A stretch of 64,000 bases of DNA from Syngnathus acus. Lineage: Eukaryota > Chordata > Actinopteri > Syngnathiformes > Syngnathidae. Shown piece by piece: positions 27,820 to 41,695 of this stretch. Within the stretch, counting starts at the first letter, position 1. Each line of letters opens with the position of its first letter. The notes beneath the pieces were generated by a model. That model was not told the origin of the DNA. It saw only the letters and a list, made by a program, of their open reading frames with translations, and searched no databases. The translations under genes and the position numbers were made by a program. Location of the stretch: NCBI RefSeq assembly GCF_901709675.1, contig NC_051102.1:10735412-10799411 (forward strand). Reading direction: 5' to 3'.

Positions 27820-30800
27820 ATGGCTGCTGACCAGGTAAGGCGAAACCTATTATTTTGCATCCATTACATACCATCAATGATTCAATCATCTTCTTTATCG
27901 GTAACCCGCGCGCGCGCGCGCACACGCACATTGTCTTAAGGTGATAATTAAACTACTGTTTATTGTGTGCATCTCAAGATGAACTCATTTGTTCATTTTT
28001 TTTATTTTAAGTACTCATATATAACTGTTCAACTGTGATATCAAACCGTCAATAACAATAAATAAAGATAATAAATGCTGTTTTGTTAAGCCTTTTTTCC
28101 CTAGCACTTATTATACGAAGCAGTACATGGCTGCCTTTTGGAGAGATCCAGCTGGCTGTGTAAAAGCAGAAGCACAAAAACATTGGCTGGAGAATTAAAT
28201 TTGCATCACGCACTGTTGTTTGGCCTAGTTTCTCTCCAGCCTGCAGAGAGAAGCAGATTAACCCCTGACAAGTGGCTCAGTCTGCGGTCAGGGTTACCTT
28301 CGCCTACACGTAGGGCTCCCCTGAGCCTGTTGACAATGGAGGCCATGCTTAATTGATTAGCGCTTTCAATTAACGTAATTGAGGCAACTGAGTAAGCCTC
28401 TCCATGTGTAATAAATGAATCGTATTCTAGAACTGTGGAATGACTTAATGCACAGCACCATATTGCACAATACTGTGGATATATAATATACCGTAATTTT
28501 CGGACTATAAGTCGCGGTTTTTTTCATAGTTTGGGTGGGGGGGCGACTTATACTCAGGAGCGACTTATATACATATATATGTTTTTTTTTCACTTTTTTG
28601 GGCATTTTATGGCTGGTGCGACTTATACTCCGGTGCGACTTATAGTCCGAAAATTACGGTATCTGTTACTGTATTATCTAACTTTAGAAAGCAATATAAA
28701 TTAAACACAGTGTCAATGCGGTTCCTAATATTTTAAGATGCACTATAAATAGAATACAAAATAAAAGTTATGCAGTATTAAATAATAGTTAACAGCCAAT
28801 ACAAGGCAGCCGTTGATTCAATATTGTAGTGCATAAGTAAATGATATTTACATTCTAGGCAAATGCAGTTTCACACACAGTTCGGTGTTCTGCATGACAA
28901 AGATTGATTTTTTTTGCGTTAATATTGATGAGCATCTCCTTTGCCTGAGCTGCAGCGGCGTCACATACTACTTTTATATTGGCATTTTTCCCACTCATGA
29001 TATCATTTTGGAGGACAGTCGCGTGGTACCACACAAATGTCGATTGTATAAAGTGAGTAAGGCATCTTACATCCTTTTTTCTGTACCTGTCTAGTACAGT
29101 ATGTTTCTGAGCACGGCCCCCCCCCTCCGCCGAGGAAGCACACCCCTTCCTGTCAAGCACCAGCTGCGCAGAGAAGAAGCCGTGTCTGAGGACTGCGATT
29201 GGATCCCGGGATTGGAGGAAGCTACCACATTGCCTATCAGTGACACATTACCTCGTGATGAATCGTTCAGTCAAACGTCAGCAGCCCAGTCCACCTACCA
29301 CAGTCACGGAGGGGCACTGAAGATTGTGCTACTGGGACAGAATGGCGTCGGCAAGTCATCGCTGGCCTTGTCACTGGCCGGCCAGTCGGACAGATCCCTC
29401 TCTGTAGACTCTGAGACCCAAGCTTGTGGTAATGCCTCATACATCACTTTGCATACATGTTCTCCCTCAGATCACATTTGGAAAGGATTTGCTAAAAAAA
29501 ATCAATCTCCATGGATATGAAATCATTCACCCAGTTTGTACCCAGAAACTGACTATGAATCTGTAAGATATATTTTGCACATATCACTGCCTAAATTATT
29601 TAGTGTTCAATTTCCATTCTGGTAGACATGCTGAACCTCCTTCTCCAGTGACCTCACTTAGTCAATAGAACTGTGTTGTCCAAATGGATTGTTAATTATT
29701 AGTCCCAGTCGTTCATCACTGTCACTGAAGGGCATCTACCAACTTGCACAATGCTCACAATCAAAGCATAAAGCATTTTTTACCTGAAGCTTGATAAATG
29801 GACACATTTCAGCTTCATCGATGTCTTTATTGATTTGGCTTGCCTTCCGCAAATGTGTTGAGCTGGAGCGCTCAGTCGTCCTCTGAGCAGCATAAAGAAA
29901 CGGCAAATTGTACTTGATTATCACTTTGCGATGACTGCTGTAGCACCATATCAGCTTTGTGAGTGGATTAGCACTTTCTGCTAATTAAAACGTGGCCTGA
30001 CCGACAGCAGAAGGTTGAACCTGAAAATAGAATGGATGTCATGGATGTATGTATGTCTCTAACAACATAACGATCGAACAAATTTCTCAAATTTCAGTAT
30101 TGTGCAAAGAAGGTTAATGTCACTCAGCACCTACCTCCCAGTTGAGATGTTCTCACATGATTCTGGCCCGAGTGACAAACTCTGTTGATAGCATATTCAC
30201 TCCAAATACATTCACACTTGCTCATCACCACATTTAGAATCGGACGTTTTCTTCTTTATGTTTGGACTAAGATTGGCATTTTCTGAAATGGGAATGCAGG
30301 CTGAAAAATATTGTTTTCATATAGCAGATGAGACATTTCAGTCAAATTCAAATTCTTTGTTTTGCTGGCTATTATTTTATACGTTGACATACCATTGGGC
30401 GGATATTCACCGCTTGCTTGAATATTTGCTTGCAGGTGAGGGCTACGAGAACTCAGTCACAGTTGACGACGAGGACAGCAAAATCATCATTTTTGACAAT
30501 TGGAAACAGGTCAGTTGGACACTTTTATCTTCATCTACCCGTCGGAACACTTTTGGCTTTCCCCAACTGAAAATGTGCTTTGTTCTTTATTTAACAAGAA
30601 CAATCAAATTAACAGCGACGTAAAAAAAGGAAACTGCTCATTTGCACAATACACCACATTTTAAGCTATTTAAAATCAGGTCAATATGCTGAGGCAGATT
30701 CCATGATGTGCTTGGCAAGATTATTAACATTCTAAATTCAACATCTATTTGATTAGTATGTGTACAGTCTGCTTGAGTTAAAAGAACCAAACCAACCAGC

Positions 30801-33800
30801 ATTGGTGTAAAGCTGGAAGACATCAAAGATTTGCAAAAAGATTGACCAGTGAAATGATGAAAAAATAAAAAAGCATGAACGTATCAATGCCAGTTAATAA
30901 TCTAATTAGCAATTGATATGGATAAATCCGTATGTATCCTTGTCCAGATGTCCACTCTGGCCTTCAGGGGATTCCCCTTCAGTTGAAATGATCCAGCTTT
31001 GAGAACACCACTGAAAGCACGCTGGCTTTGCTTTGCCTTCCGTCCGTCTCGCTAATTATTTTGACATTCCTTCTTCTTGTTGCTATCCTCCCCCAAATCA
31101 ACTGATACACTTTGCAGCTTGGTTCCGCTGGCCTTTTTCTGCTGGGTGTTGATTCCATTCATTATTCTGTGCGCGTTAATTCAAGGCCAGGGTATTAAGG
31201 CTCAAGTGACAGACGCGGGCGGGGGCCAGCAGGACGCATGGACAGACTCCAGAGCCTCAATCAGTTGGCGGGCAAGGACCGGATGGTGTCCTAAATAATC
31301 CACCAATGCAAGCGCATGTTTATTGATTTATTTATATATTTTGATGAGCAGCAGTGCACATGTATAATCCCAATTCACAAATAGAGGGCTGCGTGAGGTA
31401 GATACTGCACAGCTGCACGACAAATGACGTGGCCTCGACCCGCATGCCGAAAAGTCCCTAGAGGCCTGGGAGTGAACTCCATGTGTGCTAACCCATAGGT
31501 GTCAAACTCAAGGTCCAGGGGCCAGATGCGGCCCACCACATCGTTTTATGTGGCCCGTAAAGACAAATTTTGCATCGACTTTGTGTCATTATTAAAAATA
31601 GAGACGTCTAAGTCACCTAACAACAGCCACACACACACGTGCGCGTTTGCTCTTGTTTACACAAACACACACAATACAAAGCTGGCTCAGTCGTGCTCAT
31701 CATTCAAATCTTGACTATATTGTAGGGCGTCATTTTCTCCCATGCCAGCGTGAGCAGCACCTTTTCTTGCCATGTAAACTGCAAACAGAGATGGAAAGCT
31801 GTCAGATTGTCCCTCCGTGATTGTTCCTTCCACTACTTTCTTGGATAGTACCGCTTGCCAAATGAAGGCAGCACTGTAGCCAATCGTAGTTGGTGGGATG
31901 ACACAACTTAACGGCACACGTGTGTGCATGTATGAGCAACGCTGGCATCACTTCATTGGAGGTCAGCCAGAACCGTGAGCTGCTTTGAGTTTTGTTGACG
32001 TACCAAGGCGGGACCGATTTAAATAAGTCATCCATCCGTGAGACTAAAATAGGAACAACAAGGCCTGGCCTTGACCCGGCCAGACAATCTTGTCCTCGTG
32101 CATGTAGTAGATTAACTTTATTGGTGTGATGTCGTTCTTCAAAAGAGAACATTTGCAGCCAGTTATGTAAAGAAATTGAGGTCACTGAAGACCAGAAGGG
32201 TCCTGGACTGTGTTTGTCTCTCATTCGCATGATCATCATTTGCCATCGTTGTACAGTGTTCAGATTCCTCCGTTATTATTTGATGGATTCGAATTGCAAT
32301 ATTTATTTATGCCTACTAAAAAGGGATAGCCTGAGTAATGCTGATGTGCAGCAGGAGAGAAGAGGAGAAAACTAATTATCTACCCTTAAGGAGCAGACTG
32401 TTCATTCCGATGAAGACAATTACATTGGGTAAAGGCAGAATTTGGAGGGAGTTAATTGCGGCTTCAGTGCATTTTCTGTTCTTTGGGTGGAAGTAAAAGA
32501 AGAAAAAAAACGAAGCATTGTTTTACCACTCGGGGCAGGAACAAATTGTGCATTTCAAATGTCGAGGGAGTGCAGTCTTTGGGCATGGTTTTCTTTTTCC
32601 TGCTTTGCATCTTTGTATCTGACTTGATTTGAACTCGCCAGTTTCTGCCCCTAATCCACAGAAACTACTACACTTCATCTCTTTGTCTTGGTCTCAAATG
32701 GGAGGTTGAATCTTTCCACTTGGGTGTTCTGTATAAGTTGAGAAGATCAAGATATCGACTGTCAAACTGAAGCGCTTTGCCGTCCAATTCGTTTAAGCTC
32801 AAATGTACCTTGTTGATCAATCATTTTGTTTAAATGAAGTCATTAGTGTTTGGCAAGCGTAATGAAAAGGTGTTGGTTTTTTTTTAAATGAATTGCAAAC
32901 AACCATTTGTGTGTTGTTTAAATGGTGTCACAAAATATTTAATTTTAGATAAGGCAAAGTGAACAGTATTTGTTTAAAGCCAATGGGATACATTGGAGAT
33001 TTATTTAAGGCCTTTCTTCTTTTTTTTCTTTGCCATCCCAAATGTTAATGCTTTAAATGTTAATACGTAACTGGTAAAACCGTAATACCTTGCACTAAGC
33101 TTAAGTCAGCTTGACCCGACTGACACTGTTAATGAAATATTTTATCTTTCTTCAAAGCTCTGGTGTTTTCTTGTATTATGGGGTCAGCATGGTTAAGTAG
33201 TGATTTACAGATCTGCCTTACAGTTGAGTGCTTCTGAGTTGGAACCTCTGCATGTTGGATTTATTTTGCCATAGGGACCGGCCGGCCGGGCGGGCGGGCG
33301 GGCACTCTGAGTCTGGTCAACATTCTGGTCGACTGGAGACAATAACTTGTCCGTTGGTGCGAATGTGAATATTGTTTGTCTATGTATGCCCTGCCGATGA
33401 CTAGCGACCAGTCCAGGGTGAACCAACGCTGCCCTATGTGCAAAAAATGGGAACCGGGAACAGGACATGCGCTATAGAAAATGAATACCGTAATTTTCGG
33501 ACTATAAGTCGCACCGGAGTATAAGTCGCACCAGCCATAAAATGCCCAAAAAAGTGAAAAAAAACCATATATGTATATAAATCGCTCCTGAGTATAAGTC
33601 GCCCCCCCACCCAAACTATGAAAAAAAAAACGCGACTTATAGTCCGAAAATTACGGTAGATTGAATTGAAATCCACTTGAAGCTCCTTCCACAATCGAGC
33701 CAAAGGTCAATCATCCTTTTTGATAGTGGTAGGGATTTACTGCTCCTGCAGGGAGGGAGGGAGGGAGGGAGGGAGGGAGGGAGGGAGGGCAGGTGATGAC

Positions 33801-36800
33801 TTAGTGCAGGCCAGATGGCCTGGAGCATTATCCTCCCTCAGGGGGGTGTTTTCTATGCAGCAGTAAACAAGACAGAGAAAAAGAACAAGATATAAACTCA
33901 AAGATTTGTCATCCAATTATGAGATCTTAGCTGTGTGAATACAGCATGAGCCTCTTTTCAGTTGGGCTTCTTCTCACTCCTGATCTTTCTTTTTCTGCGT
34001 TTCCATCCTTGTAAATTTAATTCACCTCTTTTATCACCCTCGCAACTTTTTTGCTTTTTTTACTTTTTCATATTATCGATATTTTTCTTATTATTATTAT
34101 TATTATTATTGTCGCTGAATAATAGTTAGTCAAATGGTGGAATTACGTGGAATGCAAATGATGTCAGCTAATTGATATATTGTCCTGTGCTTGGGACTTT
34201 GCTGTGGATCACTATTATTTCCAAGACTGTATTTGACCCTGGATTGGAAAGAAAAGGATTCTCTCACATTTGATAGTCTTCTTTGAAGCTGGGAGCAGTG
34301 ACAAGAGCTTCTTCCTTCAAGCTTATAAAAATGTAAATATTCGAGTAACCACTCATTTAAAAAGTCTTTTTATTTCTCACAATGACAACATTGATGTTTT
34401 TCCTGAATATCAAGTAGAGATTCATATTTTTTTAAATATGGTCTATTATAGCCATATGGTCTACTATAGAATATAAATACAGTGTAAATAAATCCTACAC
34501 TGATAGAACAGATTGGCCTGTCTGACTCCAATGTGAGCCTTTCATTTATCTTCAAATTGGAAGGCCAGAACAATTTCTCCACAATGACAAAAAAAAAAAA
34601 CGAAAAAAAACAAACAAAACATCAATCTATCTCGAAACTTCAAATATTCTATTCAACTATATTTCAATGAAACACTCGCACAATTCGTCTTGGCCACTAC
34701 TAATAATTGATGTGTTCATTTGGAAAATATGGCCCAATAATCAGCATTTCAAGGCATAGCAGCAATTTAATATGATTTATTCATAGAAGTAATTTAGTGC
34801 AGCCGCTGTATTGCTAACCAGAAGGTACTGGGAATATGTAAAGAATGTGATAATAAAAAAAATAGGAAACCTTACAATTATTACATAAAGTACATTCAAT
34901 AGGGAACTCTAATTTCAACAATCAAAATTTGGATCATACATCTTCATAAGAGAGTAAAATCAGGTAGTGTGCGATACACTTTGAGTGGCCTCGTTTTTAT
35001 TCCCGCACTGTTTCTTAATGTAACGGGGGTTTTTTTTCCTGTCTGTGAGCTGGTTCTTCATGGTCGCTGACAGATGGCCTGCTCTTAGTGAACAGAGAAA
35101 AGGTGCTTTATTAAGATAAAAAAAATGCCAAGTGTTGGCACAGTCTGAAGTTCCTCTGCCTATGATTGCATTTACTTGGCTTCCTACAGAGGCTCCATCA
35201 AACTCCTTGGTTATAGTTGTCCATTGAAAATGCACACTGCTTCATCTGTGTGTGGTTCCCTTGGCTTAGCTTAGCTTGTTTTCATTCCTCTTCCTCCCTC
35301 ATTGAGACTGTGACAGGTGGCTGGTGGCTCCATCCATCCATCCCTCCCCTCCCTTTTGCTCCTCAGGTCCTTTCTTGTACTCCATCAAACAGATTGCCAA
35401 TACACTCCCCACAAATATCCTGCTGCGGGGTCTGCTCTGATACTACTTGGCCATTTGGAAGATGGTGAATTTTTCAGGCGTCAGGAGCTCTCTCGGGGGC
35501 AAGAATTTACCTCGGGGACTACGGATGTAGGCCAAGGGCAGTTACACACTTGGACAGTCAAAATGCAGTCCAAAGCTTTCGTTTTCTCCGCTAAGGAGGA
35601 TGGATTTTTATTATTTGTTGGTGTTTATTTTTAAAAACTTGTTCAGTAAGCAAAGACAGACTGCTTTTACATTTTGCTTTCATTGTTAACATTTCTCATG
35701 TATGCCTGCAGGAGTGTCAAACTCATTTTTGTCGGGGGCCGCATCCTAGTCATAGTTTCCTTCGGAGGACCATTATGACTGTCAACTCCTATATTATAGT
35801 TTTATATATATTTTTATATATTATATATTTTTAAATGATAAATGGTGATAAATACTGCCAGCAATATATTTATTTATTTTTTTAAATGGACAATTTGTAA
35901 CGTTAGTATTGACACATGAAGTTGATGCACATTTTGTCTTTGCGGGCCACATAAAATGATGTGGTGGGCCGTATGTGGCCCTCGAGCCTTGAGTTTGACA
36001 CCTACTAGACTCTAGTGGGTTTGAAACTTGGATCAAGCCCTCGTTTGTGGATTTTGCCTGTGTGGGTTTTCCTTTCTAAATTGCCCTGAATATGTGTGTG
36101 AATGGATTTTTATTCATAAGAATAATGTGAATATTACTATCTGGTGTCCACCGTCTAAATCCCCGTCCGTCTAAGTCAGCTGGGATACGCTCCATCTCAC
36201 TCATGACCCTAATGAGCAAAAGTACATACAAAAAACAGATGGCTCGATGAGTGTGTCAGGTGTAAGATTTGATGCTGACCCAAATTAGAATTGCTCAGCC
36301 TTGACCAATGTTTGTGTTTTTCGATGTGAGTCTGCTCCGTTTGTACCATTGAAGATATGGAAGTCTTTACGACCATTTGAAAAGGATACGAAATATGATG
36401 TGTTATGTGAAATATGATTTTTGTGCCTGGCATTGCCTTATGGCGTCTACTCTCGGGTTTCCATCAATGGAAGGAAATGCGTTTGCATCGACCATGATGC
36501 TTTGACAATCATTTGAAGTCAAAGAGGAATTTTCCCTTCTGAGGAAGAGAAATAGATGTTCTGGCTAAATCCTCCAAGCATTACCAAGCTTGATCTCCTA
36601 TTCCTTGTCGACAGAGGTGAGAATGAGTCATGTAATGCCTGCTATTCATGAAGACACCAAAATAAAGTGAAAAAACGCTCTAGGATGTCATATCACATCC
36701 AGTAACATGTTCAATTCTGTTCAAACGAATTTGATGAGCTGAAAATTTGTATGAGCGTACGCCACGTGCGATGATGATGATGATGATGATGAGAAGACCC

Positions 36801-39800
36801 CTGGTGTTGCTGCTCCAAGACAATAACATGAGCAAACGGCCCGTTAATACACGCCTACGTTCAGTAGCTCATCGATTGAGTTCCGGAAAGCAAGAAAAAT
36901 AGCCTTGAGCAAGTCCAAGATGTTGTTTCTGCTCCAACTATTCTGGCTAATTGAACCTCAGTGACAGGGAAGCCCATCGGGATGTTAGCGCTCGCTGCTA
37001 AAAGGGTCAGGAGATCCAAAAGCGAGCGTGATGCATGCACGCCGTCAAGTTGAACAAAACTTCTTTTGCCCCTTGACAAACTTCAGCACCACCCACGAAC
37101 CGCCTTCCAGTGGCCAAGTTCTAATGAAGCAATAAAGTCAAGGGCAAATTTCCAATTACGCTGATTGCTTTCATGAGATCTTAGCCAAGTCCTATTCTGC
37201 TCATATCCATCTGCCACATTCCCTTTATAGTAGGCCTACATCATGCTAATCATGCAAACTTGCATCTTCACAGGACCTGTCCACTCTCCAGTGTGATGTG
37301 TGCATCCTGGTCTTCTCCGTGACTGACAGGCGTAGCTTCCATCGCACGGCGCAGCTCCGTCTTCTCCTCAGGGAGTCCCAGCCTCACACGCCAATCATCC
37401 TGGTGGGCAACAAGAGCGACCTTGTTCGCTCTCGTGAAATCAGCACCGAGGGTAGGTACAGCAGATAGAATCTCTTGCGTCTACCTACACACAAACGCAA
37501 AAAGACCATTATCCAGCCATGGCTTAGTGTGCTATCTCTCTTCATCCAGGCGCCTCATGCTTTGTTTATCTCCACATGTAGCAACAATGCACATGTTTTT
37601 TGGGGGGTTCAACAGATACAGATATTAGAGGAAACTGGAACACATAAAGTATATATATAGTCTTTTTTTTTTCTCACTGAAAATTGCCAAAAACACAAGT
37701 CTGTCCTATCTGCCATCGTCCCTCCTGTATTACTATAACCCAATTACCTCTTTGTCTAAATGAAACGATGCTATAAAGTGCGCATCAGAGGTGTTCCTTA
37801 ATAGAGCTCTCATTGTGAAATGAGACCATAAACAAGTCAGCTGGTTACTCATGAAATCTACCAGTAACTTTTATTTCATCTCTGTCTTTAACACTTCGAG
37901 TCACCAGACTGAGTGGGATGCAATTATATTGCTCTTGGGGAAATCAAGTGGCCATTTAATATCTGCCCTCCATATTAAGTTTTCAAATCAAGACCACTGA
38001 CAAGCGTATTCATTGTGAGGCAAATGAGTAAGAATGAACCCATATGCATGTTTGTAAAGAATAGTTTATGAATTAGTATGTTGTCAGAAGTGGACTATTT
38101 GTAGTCAGCTGTTTCTTTTTTTTGGTATGACATTAATTTGGTTTGAGACCTGAGACAGAATGTGAGATGTTTGGCCCTGTTTCATTTCATATTTCTACAA
38201 AATCACAATGTAAATAAATCTTTATCGCTAAACTGAAACATGGACATTTCCGTCACTCAAAGATGTGTCAAACAAATTTGCTTTTATTTGGTAGTAGTTA
38301 GATAGTCCTGTTCTATGTAGTACTTTATTCCACCCTGGCTGGGTTAATTGATGCTGTTACAAGTGCTTGGTGGATGGACCCGTCACTGTAAATCTTGTTA
38401 ACACACAAGGCGCTCGTTTCCTTGCTCGCCTAGTAGAATTCTGCCATTTCTCTTTCTACCCAAACGTAATTCCTGTTTCGAAGGGAGACGCACAGCGTCA
38501 ATCTTCCTACACTGGCGTCTTTGACTGCTCTGGAGAAAAAAGAAAAAAAAAAACCACTTCCACTGAACAGATGAGCAGATGGAGCACTGGCACAAGCAAT
38601 TACGGGATAGATAGCTGTCACGTTGTTCTTTGCTTTTTTACTCTTTGGTTAGTTATTTCCGTGTTGTTTTTTTCTCTTGAGATGTATCGAGATGAAACTT
38701 CATTCCTCCAGACAATAAGACAAATTAGGGATTTGCGATTTATCACGGATGAGTCGAATCAATGTATTTCTGTTGACGAGACAAATCCCAATTCGATTAG
38801 CATTCATTTGATCTATAAAATTAATCTTCTCCTCTCTGAATGCTCATCAATTTGGCAAATTAATTACTCAATTAAAAGTTGGCATTGTTTCCCTCAGAGG
38901 GGATCCAGCCTTTTCGAGTCTGTTGCGTATGGGTTTTTTTTCCAAACAGAAAATAACAAATGACGTTTGACCAGGATAAGCACAAAGTGCCTTCCACTTC
39001 CTTTTCATTTGATTGAGAAATAAAAACATATCTTTCTGCAGGTGCAACAATAAATGTCATCACTATTCACTCCACTCATTTGTTTTTCCCCTTCCAGATG
39101 ATTTCCCTCATTTATGAATGTTTGTCTTCATGGCTATGTGCACATCTGTCTGTACACAGCTGAGCCTATATCAGCTGCGAGAGGCAGGCAGGCTATGTAC
39201 ATGCTGGCCAATCAATATTGGTATTGACAAACCAGCATCTCTCATTGACGCAAGACAAGATTTGTTCACATTTGTTTTTCCAACCAATTTACTAACGCTG
39301 ATTGGTAGGGGGGAAAAAACAAGTGGCATGAAAGTGTTTGTCTTTAAACATATCAATCTTGGCTTGGCTTTTTATTTTTTTTATTTTTAAAACCTCAACA
39401 GCACTTGGAGTTGCAAAATGTGCCCATTTCTGTTGGTCTTTGTCAGTGTAACTTCAGTGGAGCAACGTTAGATTTGAATAATGAGAAATGGCTTTACCGT
39501 ACTCAGCATTTTTGCACCACTAGAAACTAAAAACAACCTAGGAGCATGAATGAGGTCAGCAATATGAAAATATTCTTTCTATATTCCCTTGGCACCTGAC
39601 AAGGAATGTTCTCTATGTTCTCTTCGGGCAGGGGTGTCAAACTCATTTTTTGGCGGGCCGCATTCTTTCGGAGGGCCATTATGACTGTCAACCCAAATAA
39701 ATATATGAGCACCTCATATTATATACAGTAAAAGCTACAAAACAAACTGACAAATAACTCGTTTTCAAATCAGACGAGTAAAAACTGGTCAAATATTAAA

Positions 39801-41641
39801 AAAAAAAAAAAAGATATTATTAAAAGTGAAGACAATTTGCAATTCCAGTAATGACACACGACTTTGATGCACAATTTGTCCTTGCGGGCCACATAAAATG
39901 ATGTGGCGGGCCGTATCTGGCCCCCGGCCGGGCCTTGAGTTTGACACCTGTGTCTTAGGGCAACGTATTACCGTATTGATGTGTGAGTGTGACACATTTT
40001 AAACATCTTCCTTACGGAATTATTGCTCAGGCTAAAAGAGCTGAAGTCATAAACTCTATTTATGGCATGCACAGTGACACTTTTATTCGGTCATACCGTT
40101 GGTCCCTTCTCTCTCCCTCATCTTAGCGCATGGCCACACACGCACACACATTTATCACTGACTCGATATGGGCTTTGATTAACTTGTACTTTGGCTTCAT
40201 GGGCTTAGTTGGCATTCATTCTCATTGTCTGTCTCCTTTCTTGTCCAAACCTTGTGATTTCAAACAACAACTTTTCTATGTATGTACGAAGCTACAATTT
40301 TATTTCTTCAATTCACACTGTCAATTTTTTTTGTCCAGGAACATTTTTGGTGGGGCAATTTCTAGGGCAGCTGTGTTCACTGACGTAGTTTACCATGAGT
40401 GTGAATGTGTGAATGTATCAATAATGCATCTACTGTGAGCGCTTTGAGTATACTACAGAAAAGCGTGATATGATTTATTATTAATGGGCCTTGCCATTAA
40501 CACTGTCCTCACGGGGTCTCACCCCGGCTCTAAATTGACGCCTTTCAACTGTCGTGTACAACCTGGTGCCGAGAGCATCGTTCTAAAATGGAGTCAACAT
40601 CAACTCATTTCTTGTTTGTTGTGCCTGGCCCAGGGCCGTCTGGACTCGACACGTCTTTTTGTTCTTTCTGACTCGACTCGTTCCCCTAGGCATTTGTCTC
40701 GGACTCAGTCATTCCACTTGCAAAATATTTTGAATCCATTCGACTGAGTCCAGCTATGTTTTTATGACTGAAAATGAACAAACTCCTTCAGAAGAAACTT
40801 GACATAAAGCTTAACAAAATATGTCAGCCAACAGCAGGGTTATAAAATGCGTTTTTAGCCACAGAATGAAGGTGGACAGCCAACCCTGTTGGTGTTCCTT
40901 TATTGAGTTTGAGTTCCACGCTGTTTTGTAGCTGCCTCTCACCACTCGGTGCTCCGCTGTGACCAATCTCGTCTCTCCCCGGAGGCTGACCACCAATAAT
41001 TTGGTTTTGGAAATGCTTTTTGTTCATTATCTGCACACACGATTAATGAACATAAAATCGAGACTCGGCCTTGGACTCGGTCGGACCTTGTGGACTTGAC
41101 TTGGACTCGGAGCATTGTGACTCTAACTTGGATTCAAACGAGTCAAACTTGACTTGAACTGGATGCCTGCCTTTTTCCCTCCACTTGCCAAAGATACGCT
41201 TTCCAACATAGGGGACATTTTTAATCAGTTAACACGACTTTATCTGTCTTCTCTCGTCCTTCATTGTGTGCCCTTCTATTCAGTTGTCTTGTCTCCACCC
41301 CCAGTTTCATCTCCCTTTAGCCTTGTATTTCCTCTTTTGATTTCTTTCTTTTTCACTTCTCCTCCACCCCCTCCTACTATTCTATTCAGCTCATCAATGT
41401 TTGGCTCCTCCTTCCCTTCTATATTCACTTTCCACTCCAACAATAAATCCCAAATGCCGTTATCAACTATTTATAAGACCAAATTCAATTGAATCAGCTC
41501 TCGTTGATACTAAACCCAGCCGATGAGGTTTGGGATTTACCTTCCCTCTAATAAGTGATGCTGCTGAGGTTTGACAGCTGCTGTAATGCTTCAATATTTA
41601 ACAGAGATTAAGATTTATTCTTTATTGTTATACTTGTGGTG

Positions 41642-41695
<54 letters not shown>

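Noticed and set aside
38367-38963. 198-codon plus-strand frame in a rem2 intron
   Set aside because: It has AT-rich composition, no domain and no flanking splice sites that fit; I think it is open by chance.
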